Below are positions 10,480-20,148 of a stretch of 38,132 bases of DNA, piece by piece (within the stretch, counting starts at the first letter, position 1; each line of letters starts with the position of its first letter). Below the pieces are notes generated by a model. The model made no database searches, was not told the DNA's origin, and worked only from the letters and a program-made list of their open reading frames with translations. Location: the NCBI GenBank assembly GCA_025529335.1, contig JAMYHX010000424.1, positions 1 to 38,132 of the forward strand. The letters run 5' to 3'. The stretch is from Rhizopus sp. PT2906. Lineage: Eukaryota > Mucoromycota > Mucoromycetes > Mucorales > Rhizopodaceae. The position numbers were made by a program, and so were the translations under genes.

Positions 10480-11583
10480 TTCGGTCATAGCTTAATGGGC
10501 AGGCAGGATTTTCTTCTGTAGCAACGTTGATCAATCCAGAATTTTCTTTTTTTATTTGAATACTGATTTTCTCTTGTTCAATCAATTATATATATACAAC
10601 GTTGCTAGCAATTCGAATATCTTTACTCAATCAAATCGATCGTTCCAAGTAGTAGGAACTTGGGCAGATCGCAGTTCAACAAACTTCCACTGCGGTTCAT
10701 TCTTCAAGCTCATCTTTGAAAGAGTGATGGTACCTTTGATCACTTGGATACCAAATACTAATCTTTTCAATGCTTCCTGGAAGCTGCATTTGTTGAATTT
10801 TCTGAGGATGTAAAAAAGGGCACCATTACATTCATAAATGAGCTTTAATGTATCCTCAAAAGTGTGGTTCACATTTTCTTGAGTAATACCGCTCGAAGAT
10901 TCAATGAATAGTGTTTCATAATTGTTTAACTTTCCTAACTAATCCGCCAGCGCATTTCTTTTTAACATCGGCTGGCACAAAGGTCAACTTCTGCTATCTG
11001 AGCATATGTTTGTGTTTCTATAATTTTTCGCACCATGAAAATCCCAATAAGTTTGTTTCTTTTGCAAAATATTTAAACATTGGTACAATATATTCGACAA
11101 AAAAAGTTCTTTCATGGTTATTATTCGATATCATAGGTTGCTTATAGTTACAATGGTAGTCTGTCAGAGTATATGCTATCAAGTTTGTAAACTGTTTAGT
11201 TGTAATATCTCCTGATTCGTGAATAGAATAGCTCCAAATATTAGGCAGAAATTCAGTAAAATCGTAGCTTAAAACATCACCAAGGTAGTCCATGATAAGA
11301 AAATATTCTTTTGTTGCTTGTGCTGATTGTTCTTGAGTTCCTTCATTTCATCAGTTTTGGAGTATTTAGGATTGTTGATCAAGAATTCAATACCTAAAGC
11401 ACAACCCTTCATGATCGTTTCACTATCTATAACTTGTATTTTTGGTGTATGTGGCATAGCCAAACAGGATACTGGAGGTTTGAGGCTATATTTTTTTGTG
11501 CTCTCCGTCAAAGCAATTGTTGCATCTGATTCTCGCTGAATCCTGGGCCACTGATTGAACATGCTGTGCTTGTTTGATTGCAA
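10480..11583 (-). pseudogene. Unknown mucoralean-type repeated protein, decayed
   Basis: One gene broken over several frames on the minus strand. Segments in order are 11583-11269 (RESDATIALTESTKKYSLKP), 11293-11018 (FTEFLPNIWSYS; NERTFFVEYIVPMFKYF-like), a piece near 10975-10925 (FVPADVKKKCAGGLVRKV), then 10920-10627 (ETLFIESSSG; CNGALFYILRKF; FVELRSAQVPTTWNDRFD). After a TGA it continues (VKIFELLATLY) to about 10480. There is at least one frameshift, and a TGA stands where Trp is plausible. It resembles a multi-copy unknown family I associate with Mucorales; no function can be given. Confidence 0.55.
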
Positions 11584-11599
11584 AGTACTTCTTTTCGGT

Positions 11600-12378
11600 A
11601 TTGCTTAAGTGAACTGTACGTGTAATCGATTGCAAGAAGCTCAGCTTCCTGCGTTGTTCTTTTTTTTGCCTGCTTCAAATAAATTTCATTTATTCTTTAA
11701 TAATTCTCTAGCTCGTTTGATAAACTTGGTTGTGAATCCATAAGAAGTTTTGATAAACACTACATGCACCAGAAATTAGACTAATACTACAGGCACTACC
11801 TCTACCTATTACTTATGATGCAATCCAACAAAGCTTTTCAATGTGTAGCGTCAAGCTAAACATGAGCTTATAAAATGATCATCTTGGATTGATTCTTTTC
11901 AAGAACAAAAAGAGATAAAAAAGAAATGTTGTTATTTATTCTAACTTTATGTTGTCAGTTCTATCAACAAAGAACCAAGGTCAATCACATGTAATTATGA
12001 TATATGCATATTTTATATCAGAGAGAGTGAATTGGATACCCTTAGGTTAGGCAGAGACTTTGGTTGTGTTAAGTTGTAAAATGATCTCACATGTAGTGCC
12101 TAGAAGAAGTGTTCGTAGTATTAGCTTATTTTCTGGTGCATATAGTGTTCGCTTTATGTGAATGGTGGTAAGAAGTTTTGATTAAGCTAAAAAATAATTT
12201 GATTGGCCAGCAATGCCTTTTATGAAAAAGAGAAACAAAAAGTGTCAGCTTGTGACTCGTTTTTTTTGCGTCATCAGTTAGTCTGAGAAGGAGCGCATTT
12301 TTTTCTTTTCTTTCAGTTTCTTTCTTTACTTTCTTTTTAATATTACATAAAGGAACGAATATAATATAATAAGCAAAA
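11600..12378. other. Intergenic region before the RNPS1-like gene
   Basis: AT-rich spacer, no gene seen. It includes the 5' flank and probable 5' UTR of the plus-strand splicing-factor gene. The only frame of note on the minus strand (12126-12602) is a shadow of that gene's RS-rich exon. Confidence 0.5.
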
Positions 12379-13544
12379 ATGTAAATCATTAATAAACACG
12401 TAATATAACAAAAATAACCGCATATATTTTGTAGGCCAACTTCAAGATCACCTTCACGCTCATTGTCAAGAGGTCGTTCACCATCAAAAGGATCTCGCGG
12501 AAGATCCCCTACGCGTAGAAGTCGTTCTCGATCTGCAGGTCCTGAGAATTCACATTCTGTTGTTGTTAGCAATTTAACTCGCAATGTTACTGAAGAACAC
12601 ATTAAAGAAATTTTTGGACAATTTGGAAAGATTACTCATATAAAGTTTCCATTTGACAAAGAATGTAAAAGGATACAAAAGATTATCTAATATACAAAGA
12701 AACTTATATTCAACATTCGTTTAGTAAATATCAACCTGGGAAAGGCATATATTGATTTTGAAACTCAAGAAGATGTTAATAAAGCTATCAGCTACATGGA
12801 TAATGTAAGTTCCTCAGTGAGCACAGACAGAGTAAAACAGCAAGGGAAAGATAACAAGCGTTTATATCTCATTAGGCGCAATTGGATGGTGTTAAACTAA
12901 CAGTTGCCGTTCCTTCAAAGGAACGATCAAGATCAAGATCACCCATTTCTTCACCTCCTAAAGGTAATCACAGTATAAAAAAGCATACAGTAATTGGCTT
13001 ACCCACATCGTTTTCAACAGCTCGTTATTCTCCTCCACCTCGTTATAATAGAAGAGACAGCTATCGCGGCCCACCACCTACGCGTCGAGGAGACCGATTT
13101 AACAAAGGACGCCGCTACTCTCGCTCCATCTCCCGCTCACCTCCTCGCCGAGGCGGAAGACGTTATTCATACTCTCGTTCCCGATCTCCACGCAGCTTCT
13201 CCAGAGACAGATCGTATTCCCGTGACAGACGAAGCTACTCTCGCGGACGTAGCTATTCTCGTAGACGCAGCCCATCCCGTGGACGCAGTTATTCTCGTGG
13301 ACGTAGTTATTCTCGTGGACGCAGCTACTCCCGTGATCGCAGTTACTCTCGCAGTAGAAGCTATTCTAGAAGCCTCACTCCTCTCAGCCGTAGTAGATCA
13401 CCTCGTCGCAGCAGGTCTGTTCGTCGCAGCAGAACACCTCGCCGTAATAGATCCCCTGTTCGTCGTTATAGTAGATCACCTCGTCGTGGCAGAAGTTACA
13501 GCATATCACCTTCTCCACGCAGACGATCCATTTCAAGACGTTAA
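12379..13544 (+). CDS. RNPS1-like RS/RRM splicing factor
   Basis: SR-related RNA-binding protein like RNPS1, a nuclear exon-junction/ASAP-complex and splicing-activator protein. Exons are 12379-12380 (AT of the start codon), 12435-12664, 12725-12804 and 12876-13544, giving 326 aa. Joining AT at 12380 to G at 12435 makes ATG CCA; the exon upstream has an in-frame TAA at 12370-12372. Exon 2 has no other ATG in frame before the RRM. An N-terminal RS stretch is followed by the RRM: RNP2-like VVVSNL, then LTRNVTEEHIKEIFGQFGKI (very like RNPS1), with RNP1-like GKAYIDFE completed by exon 3. Exon 4 ends the RRM and adds a long RS/RGRSYSR-repeat tail. An AATAAA signal is at 13574-13579. The start model depends on there being no further upstream coding exon. 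Confidence 0.88.
12381..12434 (+). other. Intron that splits the start codon
   Basis: A 54-nt GT..AG intron (GTAAAT ... TTTTGTAG) lies between AT and G of the start codon. If it is kept, the same position reads ATG TAA, a start codon followed at once by a stop. Confidence 0.75.
13216..13375 (+). repeat. Tandem SYSRGR-coding repeats
   Basis: Several near-copies of an 18-bp unit coding for GRSYSR/DRSYSR inside exon 4 of the splicing-factor gene. They are coding RS repeats, not a separate element. Confidence 0.8.
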
Positions 13545-13618
13545 TGACATCTTTAATATAGCTTGTTTATTTAAATAAAAAAAAGAAGAATAACAGTAAA
13601 ATTCAAAAAGACCCTCTA

Positions 13619-13946
13619 TTACTCTGTAGTCTTGGTGCCTTCATCTTTTACTGCCAGACAGATAAAGCACGCTAATAAACTATATAATTATCTTAGTATA
13701 GATGTCCAGTTGCATATAGTGAGTAATATACCAAGATATGCAGCATGAGTTATTTTTATGCACTCTTGTCTTTTCATGAACTATGACTGATTCAGGTTTA
13801 GGCGTAGGTTGATATACTATTGCATGAATGAGTTAAATAGAAAACTTGAGTTCAATAGGATTACTTGAAGGTAGTTTATGAGACACGCTGCTCTGTACTT
13901 GTGGTGTATAATAGCGGTCTGGCGGTAATTCTTTCTTTTCTGACAT
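13619..13946 (-). CDS. Small CYSTM-like cysteine-rich membrane protein
   Basis: A 75-aa protein rebuilt from three exons: 13946-13865, 13816-13732 and 13679-13619. Phases join without error (82+85+61 = 228 nt). The introns are GTAATC..ATAG and GTATAT..ATAG; the second has a TACTAAG branch site. The N-terminal part is polar and Pro-rich (MSEKKELPPDRYYTP; QPTPKPESVIVHEK). The C-terminal part is a short cysteine-rich hydrophobic segment, NSCCISCLLACFICLAV, followed by a charged tail. This layout matches CYSTM proteins: tail-anchored stress-related membrane proteins with a Cys-rich transmembrane helix. It is convergent with the RNPS1-like gene, with 74 nt between stop codons. The first exon is preceded by a TAATAG-like acceptor, so a 5' UTR intron is possible. 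Confidence 0.65.
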
Positions 13947-14366
13947 TCTATTAAAAGAAAAGAAAAAAAGAGAAAAGGGTAAACAGAATAGAAACAAGTA
14001 AACAATCGACATTTAAGATAGGATGTAGTACAAGGACGTAATTGGTAAGTTGCCGAGTTACAATATCTTGTTGAGAAACAATAACGCACTACCAAGCTAT
14101 TACACTGATGGTCTACTACTCTGAAACACTATGGCACATATCAATTAATACCATGACTTAATAAATAGTAATCATCCTCATTTGAGGCTAATATACAAGC
14201 TACATCGTATTGTACTGATACATATGACAATAGATTAGTTGATATATTTATCGGCACACTGATGGATTACTCTCTAACAACACAATTTATGAAAAAAAAA
14301 GGAACATTTTATTATATAGTAAATAGGATAAAAAATAGTGATAATATACATTTTGAGGCTTTTTAA
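13947..14366. other. Intergenic region
   Basis: AT-rich spacer between the CYSTM-like gene and the 3' end of the kinase, both on the minus strand. TTTATT near 14308 (AATAAA on the minus strand) may be the kinase poly(A) signal. Confidence 0.4.
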
Positions 14367-16197
14367 CTAAGTCAAATAGGTAGAGAGGCGTTCAACAACA
14401 TGGTTCATCGAAGGACGCTAAATGCGCTATAGATCAGTCTCGGGTATTTTTTTCCTTTTGCTTCGCACTTACCAAAGAAGGATTTGTTTCCCACATTTCC
14501 ATAATCAAGACAAGCAGGTTTCTTGGGTATATGCTTGTTAATTGTGATATAGGTGGCCGTGCATCATGGTACTTGACTGCTTCATAAAGCTCATGCTCAG
14601 AATAATCTTGTAATATTTGATTTTAAATGATTGATTTTATATCAGATGTATACTTCATTTACCTTGATACGGGTATCCACAGGTCCCCCAAGTCATAATT
14701 TCCCAAAATATGAGACCACATGCATATACCTTTAACAATAGAGAATATTAAGTTTAACAAATTGGTCTCGTAATTTTATATCTTCTTACATCCACTTTTT
14801 CCGTATAGCTTGGATTGACAGACCAGAATTCAGGCGCTAACAAAAGCAAAGTATGATGAGGTACACAAGAAAACAGGGATGTAGTCATGGTTACCTTGCC
14901 TTTTTATGTATTGAATGAGTTGTCCGTCTTTATGTTTTGTATGCAGTTAGAACTTACCAGTTCGGTGTGCCACATTGAGTGTGCATGAGAGCATTTGCTC
15001 TTGGTCGAATACGCGCAAGTCCAAAATCGTTAATCTTGGCTCTGTCATCACTAGATACCTAAACACAGTTGCATAAGCACTTTTTAATTTTTTTTTTAAT
15101 AAAACAAGACTTACCAAGACATTCATTGATTTGAGATCCTAATATATATTATAATCATGAGTGGGTCGCCTCTTATTTTGGCTTATACTTACTCTATGAA
15201 TAATGGATGGTCTTCTTGTATGGAGGTAAGCTACCCCAAGAGCAATATCGTACATGTACATGACTTGTTGTGCAAAGCTTGGCCTTGGGTAGGCGCGAAT
15301 GACATCAAAGAGGTCACCTTTTGAGCAAAGTTCAGTCACTATGCACAAGTGACTAGGATGAGTACAGACACCAATAAATTTGACCACATTCTCATGCCTC
15401 AGCTGTCTACAAAAGAATGAATGTTCAAATGAATAGAAAAAGTAAATAAACCTACTTTAGTACGTTGATTTCATGCTTTATTTCTGCCAAGTTAATTTCG
15501 TTGAACCGAGTGATTCTCAACTCCCCAACAGCAACAGCTTCCTACTTGATCCGTTAGTGTCCTGTAATAGCTTTTTCTATCTGTAAACGGCAATATTATT
15601 ACTCCTTTGTAAACACCTAAATTTAGCAATTTGTTTGTAAAAAAAATTATTATTCTTTCTCACATAATGCTTATTACCTTCATAACAATCCTTGAATCCT
15701 CCACTGCCAATCTTTCGCTTGATCACAAGCTCCTTGTACGGTATATCCAGGCCCGTGTCTGTCTCGCCATTTAGAAATAACATGGAAAATTCTCTAGAGC
15801 GCAACGCCTCTCTTTCGTTCTTCATCGCGCTAGTGTTTGGAGTACTTGAAGTGTACTGTGATATTTCAAATTCGTTTAGTCTAGGAGTCGAAGGAGCAGG
15901 CACAAGCCGGGTCGTATTTTCCTTCTGCTCAATATGTTAGTTACAGCTCACTCAATACGAAAAGAAAAGTATAACTTGCCCAAAATAATAAATCACTTAT
16001 GAGCTGTGATTTGGTGCCTTCAGTTGGCAGATTTCTTTCACGGCATATTTCGATGATGTCTGCCAGAAGCATCTGATTTAGCTCTTCATATCTGAGATTC
16101 TATTGAGATAAAAGATTATCATCGAGTATTTGCTACTCTGGTAAATAATTACATCGATTGAATAGTCAGTGTGCTTAGGAATAGTATGGAATAACAT
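14367..16197 (-). CDS. TKL-type protein kinase with SAP-like N-terminus, 13 exons
   Basis: Exons: 16197-16153, 16099-15981, 15924-15678, 15616-15603, 15541-15456, 15406-15193, 15138-15115, 15058-14958, 14899-14895, 14836-14790, 14729-14663, 14606-14473 and 14417-14367. The product is about 384 aa if one frame problem is ignored. Exon 2 holds a SAP-like motif (LLADIIEICRERNLP) but lacks one base near 16020, so the frame shifts there; this is either a real break or a read error. Intron 2 appears to use a GC donor (GCAAGT). Kinase motifs are glycine loop KIGSGGFKDCY, VAVGELR (Gly at the usual VAIK lysine), catalytic loop HRDLKSMNVL, NDFGLARIR, WQAPEFW and a C-terminal RPSM. The full C-lobe suggests selection on the kinase. 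It could be an active gene with an error, or a young pseudogene. Confidence 0.82.
14895..14899 (-). other. 5-nt microexon
   Basis: GCAAG, flanked by AG (14901-14900) and GT (14894-14893). Joining TG|GCAAG|CG yields W-Q-A of the conserved WQAPEFW segment. No other acceptor I can find keeps both frame and motif. Confidence 0.72.
15603..15616 (-). other. 14-nt microexon
   Basis: GTGTTTACAAAGGA, flanked by AG (15618-15617) and GT (15602-15601). It completes the codons G-V-Y-K-G between the glycine loop and EAVAVGELR. Without it the frame and the N-lobe are lost. Confidence 0.8.
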
Positions 16198-16645
16198 TAC
16201 TTTTTTATAGTGAAATAATATAATAGAAGGAAGAAAAAGAGACAGAAAAGGATACTTTGGTCACGTAAAGCATGATCATTTACTAGAGTTCAGATAAATC
16301 GTGACCATGAATCAACAGTCACTACTGGCTTTTCCTTAACAAGGGCTTTGTTCAACTTTTTTTTTGACAAGTCATGATATAATGGACATTCGGTTTAACC
16401 CCTCCCTAAAGCATACTTCTTGTTGTGTCTACAGGTAAAAGAAAGGTTCAGATAAAATAAATAAAACTCAGCATATTCAGGTGTGTTTGTCGATTTTTGA
16501 CTGTCTTTTTTTTTTCTTTAACGTGATAGGCTTATGATAATGGTGAAGAATAAGACCAAAGATTGGGGCTCTTTAAGGGATTAAAAGATGAATAGCATAT
16601 GAATACGTCTCTCTTTTGCTTTTATTTATTATTGTTACTATAGAT
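16198..16645. promoter_or_regulatory. Divergent promoter between kinase and PAQR genes
   Basis: About 450 bp shared 5' region for the minus-strand kinase and plus-strand PAQR gene. It is AT-rich with pyrimidine tracts. TACTATAG directly before the PAQR start could be a 5' UTR intron acceptor. No sure factor site was found. Confidence 0.45.
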
Positions 16646-17906
16646 ATGGGTGTTCAGAAAAGAAGTCCTAAATCAGATATGCAATTACTAGACGATATTA
16701 ATGACACCGATACCTTATTAAATAAGCAACCTATCAAAAGAATACTGGACTGGCATGAAATACCAGCTTGGATGCAGGACAATGTATATATCACTGGTGG
16801 ATATAGAAGACAAACCAATAGCTATCTTGAATGCGCCCAAAGCTTATTTTATTTACATAACGAATCTAGTAATGTTTTTTCGTACCTTATTATTGTTGTA
16901 CTTATCATTTCTTAGTAAACATATGGAGTCACTTTTTGGCCTTTCTTCTCTTCATTGGCATTGGATTCCACTTTTTATATTCAAATCCACTTGCTGATTC
17001 TCTGACATCCTTTGATTATATCTATTTCTTTGTCTTTGTTGTTGGTGCACTTACTTGTTTAGGATTCAGTGCTAGTTTCCATTGTTTTTCTTGTCACTCA
17101 GAAAAAGTAGCAGCTACCTGGAATCGATGTGATTATGCTGGTATCACTACTCTTATAGTGTATGAATCATATGCTGAATCCAATTGAACCGCCTAACCCC
17201 TCTTTTTTTATTAGTGGTTCGTTCTTTCCCATGATCTATTATGGTTTCCATTGTCATCAAACTCTTCAAAGTAAGGACATTATTGATATCAATTAAAGAC
17301 TAGAAACTAAATTGCTATTTAGATGTTTATCTATCCATCATTGTTGTTTTGGGTGCTATCACTGTAAGTCTATCATTAAAGGGTATCACAAGGATTTAAC
17401 TTTTTTCTTGTTGCTAGGCTACAGTCACCTTGCTAAAACATTTTCGTACGCCTGCCTATAGATGGGTAAGAGCTCTCCTGTTTATCTCTTTAGGACTTTT
17501 TGGTGTTGTGCCTACTCTTCATGGCATCATTATATATGGCGTAGGTTTGGATTATATATTCATTATTCCATATCTAACATCACTGTAGCTGAATAATGCT
17601 GTAAGGACCATATCCCTAAGTCACTTGATTCTCATGGCTTTAACTTACATTGCGGGTGCAGTCATTTATGGAGCTAGATTTCCTGAACGCGTCAAACCTG
17701 GCATGTTTAACTATTTTGTAAGAAAATCATGACTCTTTTTTTTTATACATTTATTCTTATACAGCTTACTTTAGGGTGCATCTCATCAAATATTTCACGT
17801 CTGTGTCGTGATTGCACTATTGGCTCACTACTTTGGTGTCCTGAGTGCTATGGCCTTTTGGCATGATCCAATTAACCAAAAGTTCTGTTCTACACTGTTT
17901 TCATAA
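16646..17906 (+). CDS. PAQR/adiponectin-receptor (Izh-type) membrane protein
   Basis: Seven exons, 16646-16868, 16916-17159, 17215-17270, 17323-17363, 17418-17540, 17589-17717 and 17775-17906, give 315 aa with every junction in phase. Family marks are the N-terminal NESINIWSHF (made across the first splice), SASFHCFSCHSEKV followed by a conserved Asp (RCDYAGI), and the C-terminal HQIFHVCVVIALLAHYF, which together supply the three His and one Asp of the zinc site. Seven hydrophobic segments are visible. Fungal members (Izh) act in sterol, lipid and zinc balance and have ceramidase-like activity in the wider family. The ERG25 start follows only 181 bp downstream on the same strand. The start ATG was chosen because the upstream frame lacks another ATG. 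Confidence 0.92.
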
Positions 17907-17967
17907 ACGTTTATCGGATAAAGAGATGTGCGCAATAACATTTTTTTTGATGTCCCGAAGTGAAAAA

Positions 17968-17978
17968 ATCATCCCACT
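17968..17978 (+). promoter_or_regulatory. SREBP-binding motif in ERG25 promoter
   Basis: ATCATCCCACT matches all 11 positions of the recalled fungal SrbA motif and 9 of 10 of the mammalian SRE (ATCACCCCAC). It lies 110-120 bp before the ERG25 start codon. A weaker GGGGTGAA half-match (reverse complement TTCACCCC) follows at 18013-18020. Binding is inferred. Confidence 0.68.
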
Positions 17979-18025
17979 TGATCCTTTCTCTTTTTCATCG
18001 GTGAGGTGTCCCGGGGTGAATGAAC

Positions 18026-18035
18026 TATATATAAG
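18026..18035 (+). promoter_or_regulatory. TATA box of ERG25
   Basis: TATATATAAG, 53-62 bp before the ERG25 start codon and about 50 bp after the SREBP motif. It is well placed for a core promoter. Confidence 0.55.
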
Positions 18036-18087
18036 GCACTATTTTATTCCTTTCTTTTATTTTCTTTTATCTTGGCTTTATCAAGAT

Positions 18088-19006
18088 ATGAACTCTACTG
18101 TACAAATTAATCAGTTCAGTTGGTTAGAGCAACAGTGGCAAGAGGTTTACCAGGACAGAGATCCTCTGGTGGTAACTGGTATCATTGCCTTTGTCATGCA
18201 TGAACTCGTTTACTTTGGTAGATTCATTCCATTCTTGATCTGCGATTTTATTCCCTACTTTAAGCAGTATAAATTACAGCCCAACAAGGTCAATACTTCT
18301 GCCGACTATTGGAAATGCACCAAACTTGTCTTATACCAACATTTTCTGTATGAGGGACCGCTCATCTTTTTATTTCATCCAATGGCATCCCTCTTGGGAA
18401 TGAACATTGACGCGCCTTTCCCTGCATGGTAAAGATATCTCATATAGAGAAGAAGAGGCTGTAACTCATCTGCTGTGTAGGAAATACATTCTGCCACAAA
18501 TTGCCATATTCTTTGTCTTTGAAGACGCCTATCACTATGCTGTTCACCGTCTAATGCACTGGCCACCACTCTACAAACGTATTCACAAGGTCCATCACGA
18601 ATATGCTGCTCCATTTGGTATTGCTGCTGAGTACGCTCATCCTCTTGAAACATCTATTCTTGGCTTCGGTACCATTGGCGGACCATTGATCTACCATGCC
18701 TTCCAAAAATTCCTTATTCATGCTGATCGACCTTGGCAACTCCATCTCTTCACTATGCTCTTCTGGATCGTCTGTCGCTTGTGTCAAGCCATCGATTGCC
18801 ACTCCGGATACGATTTTCCTTGGTCTCTTCGTCACTTCATTCCATTTTGGGCAGGCGCTGATCATCATGATTACCACCACATGGCATTTGTAGGTAACTA
18901 TGCTTCTTCTTTTCGCTGGTGGGATTACATCTTTGGAACTGATGTCAAATATCGCGCTTACCGTAAGAAACAAGCAGAGGAAAAGCGTCAAAGAAAGAAT
19001 TTGTAA
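18088..19006 (+). CDS. ERG25: C-4 methylsterol oxidase (ERG25)
   Basis: Non-haem di-iron enzyme that oxidises the C-4 methyl groups of 4,4-dimethylzymosterol in ergosterol synthesis; ER membrane. Two exons, 18088-18428 and 18481-19006, give 288 aa; the 52-nt intron (GTAAAG..GTGTAG) splits a Trp codon (PAW|KYILPQ). The iron-binding histidine boxes are complete: HRLMH, HKVHH and HHDYHH. Hydrophobic segments surround MHELVYFGRFIPFLICDFIP and LPQIAIFFVFEDAYHY. Length and motifs agree with fungal and animal orthologues. The C-terminus is lysine-rich (KKQAEEKRQRKNL), consistent with ER retention. An AATAAA signal is at 19069-19074. The promoter has a consensus SREBP site, fitting the sterol-regulated behaviour of this gene in other fungi. 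Confidence 0.97.
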
Positions 19007-20148
19007 AAACATGAGCCATCTTGCATTATTCCATCCATTCCCCTTATAAACTTTCACACTTAATGATTAATAAATGCATCAATTTTGTACACTTAATACA
19101 TTTGAGCAATTTGAAGATTCAGTCAGCCAATCACAATTTTCAAGTATAAACAATTTAGGAAGCCTTGTACTATGAATTTATGGGAAATTCATCGTACTTT
19201 TCATTATGTTTGGCATTGGTAAGGGTATGTGCAACCTCAAAGCGTCATGGTATTTTACCATGTATGCTATGTGCGAGCTTCATAGGATGATGACACAAGA
19301 GATATACTGATAAAGCTAATACGATGCTTTGGTATAATCAATTTCTCATACTTTACTTCATCTGCTTCTCTTTGGATAATGATATAAATTAGAGACACCC
19401 AATGTAATGCCCTGTTTAAACGATCAGTACATAATAACATATTTACCTTTTGTACTATAAATAAACCAACCTAGATCCCGTCAAAGCATCCTACTGTAAC
19501 TTATGTCCTTATTCCATATAAATCATTTTTGTTTGATTGTAACTACTCAGTTCATCAACCACAAAAGACATCATCCACTGCAGAGGGACCATATACAAAG
19601 TATGATCAGCCCCCACCCTCCCTGGGAAATTTAGATGTATGATATCCACAATGCAGCATGAAATTGTTGGGATTCTTCATCGTATATAAAGATTTTTGGG
19701 TAAACGCGACTTTAGTTTTTTAAAAATAGTGCATGCACTACACCTGCCATCATCATCAATAACCAGTCATGCTACTCCTTTCTCCATCATTGCCCATATG
19801 ATTTGTACTCATTTCGCTATTTTTGGGCAAATTCATGAGACTTTAATTTTATTGTATTACATACGATCTTCTCTTCATTTTTGTTAGATGTCTAACAAAA
19901 AAAAAAACAAACAAAACGGGCTGTATATAATTTATTACCATGGAAACGACCCCATAGGCTCGGGAGAGAGAGAAGGGAGGTGTATCAAATTAAGAGAGTA
20001 AACAAAAAGCGAAACAAAAAATAAAGCAGGAAGGGAGTTGTTTAGAAACATGTGATTCAAAACGAAGGTTTGCTTTGTGTCACCAAACCGTAGAAAAAGT
20101 GGAGAAAGCTTGTGAAAATTTTCATTTATTTTTCTTTCTTGCAATATA
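19007..20148. other. Intergenic region, bHLH gene upstream
   Basis: About 1.1 kb with no gene seen. A hairpin CATGGTA-TTT-TACCATG lies at 19246-19262. A near-perfect dyad lies at 19878-19901 (TTTTTGTTAGA, two bases, TCTAACAAAAA). The long 5' flank probably holds regulatory sites for the bHLH gene, but I can name none. Confidence 0.5.

Noticed and set aside
12126..12602. Minus-strand 158-aa ORF
   Set aside because: Antisense shadow of the RS-rich exon of the RNPS1-like gene.
13216..13375. Array of short tandem repeats that might look like CRISPR
   Set aside because: Repeats are in frame and code for RS dipeptides; no spacers of unrelated sequence; eukaryotic gene.
12994..13578. Second plus-strand frame over exon 4 of the splicing factor (194 aa)
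   Set aside because: Out-of-frame reading of RS repeats, giving low-complexity Ala/Val/Asp; the RRM joins the other frame.
18551..19057. Minus-strand 168-aa ORF
   Set aside because: Antisense of ERG25 exon 2; the sense strand carries complete histidine boxes.
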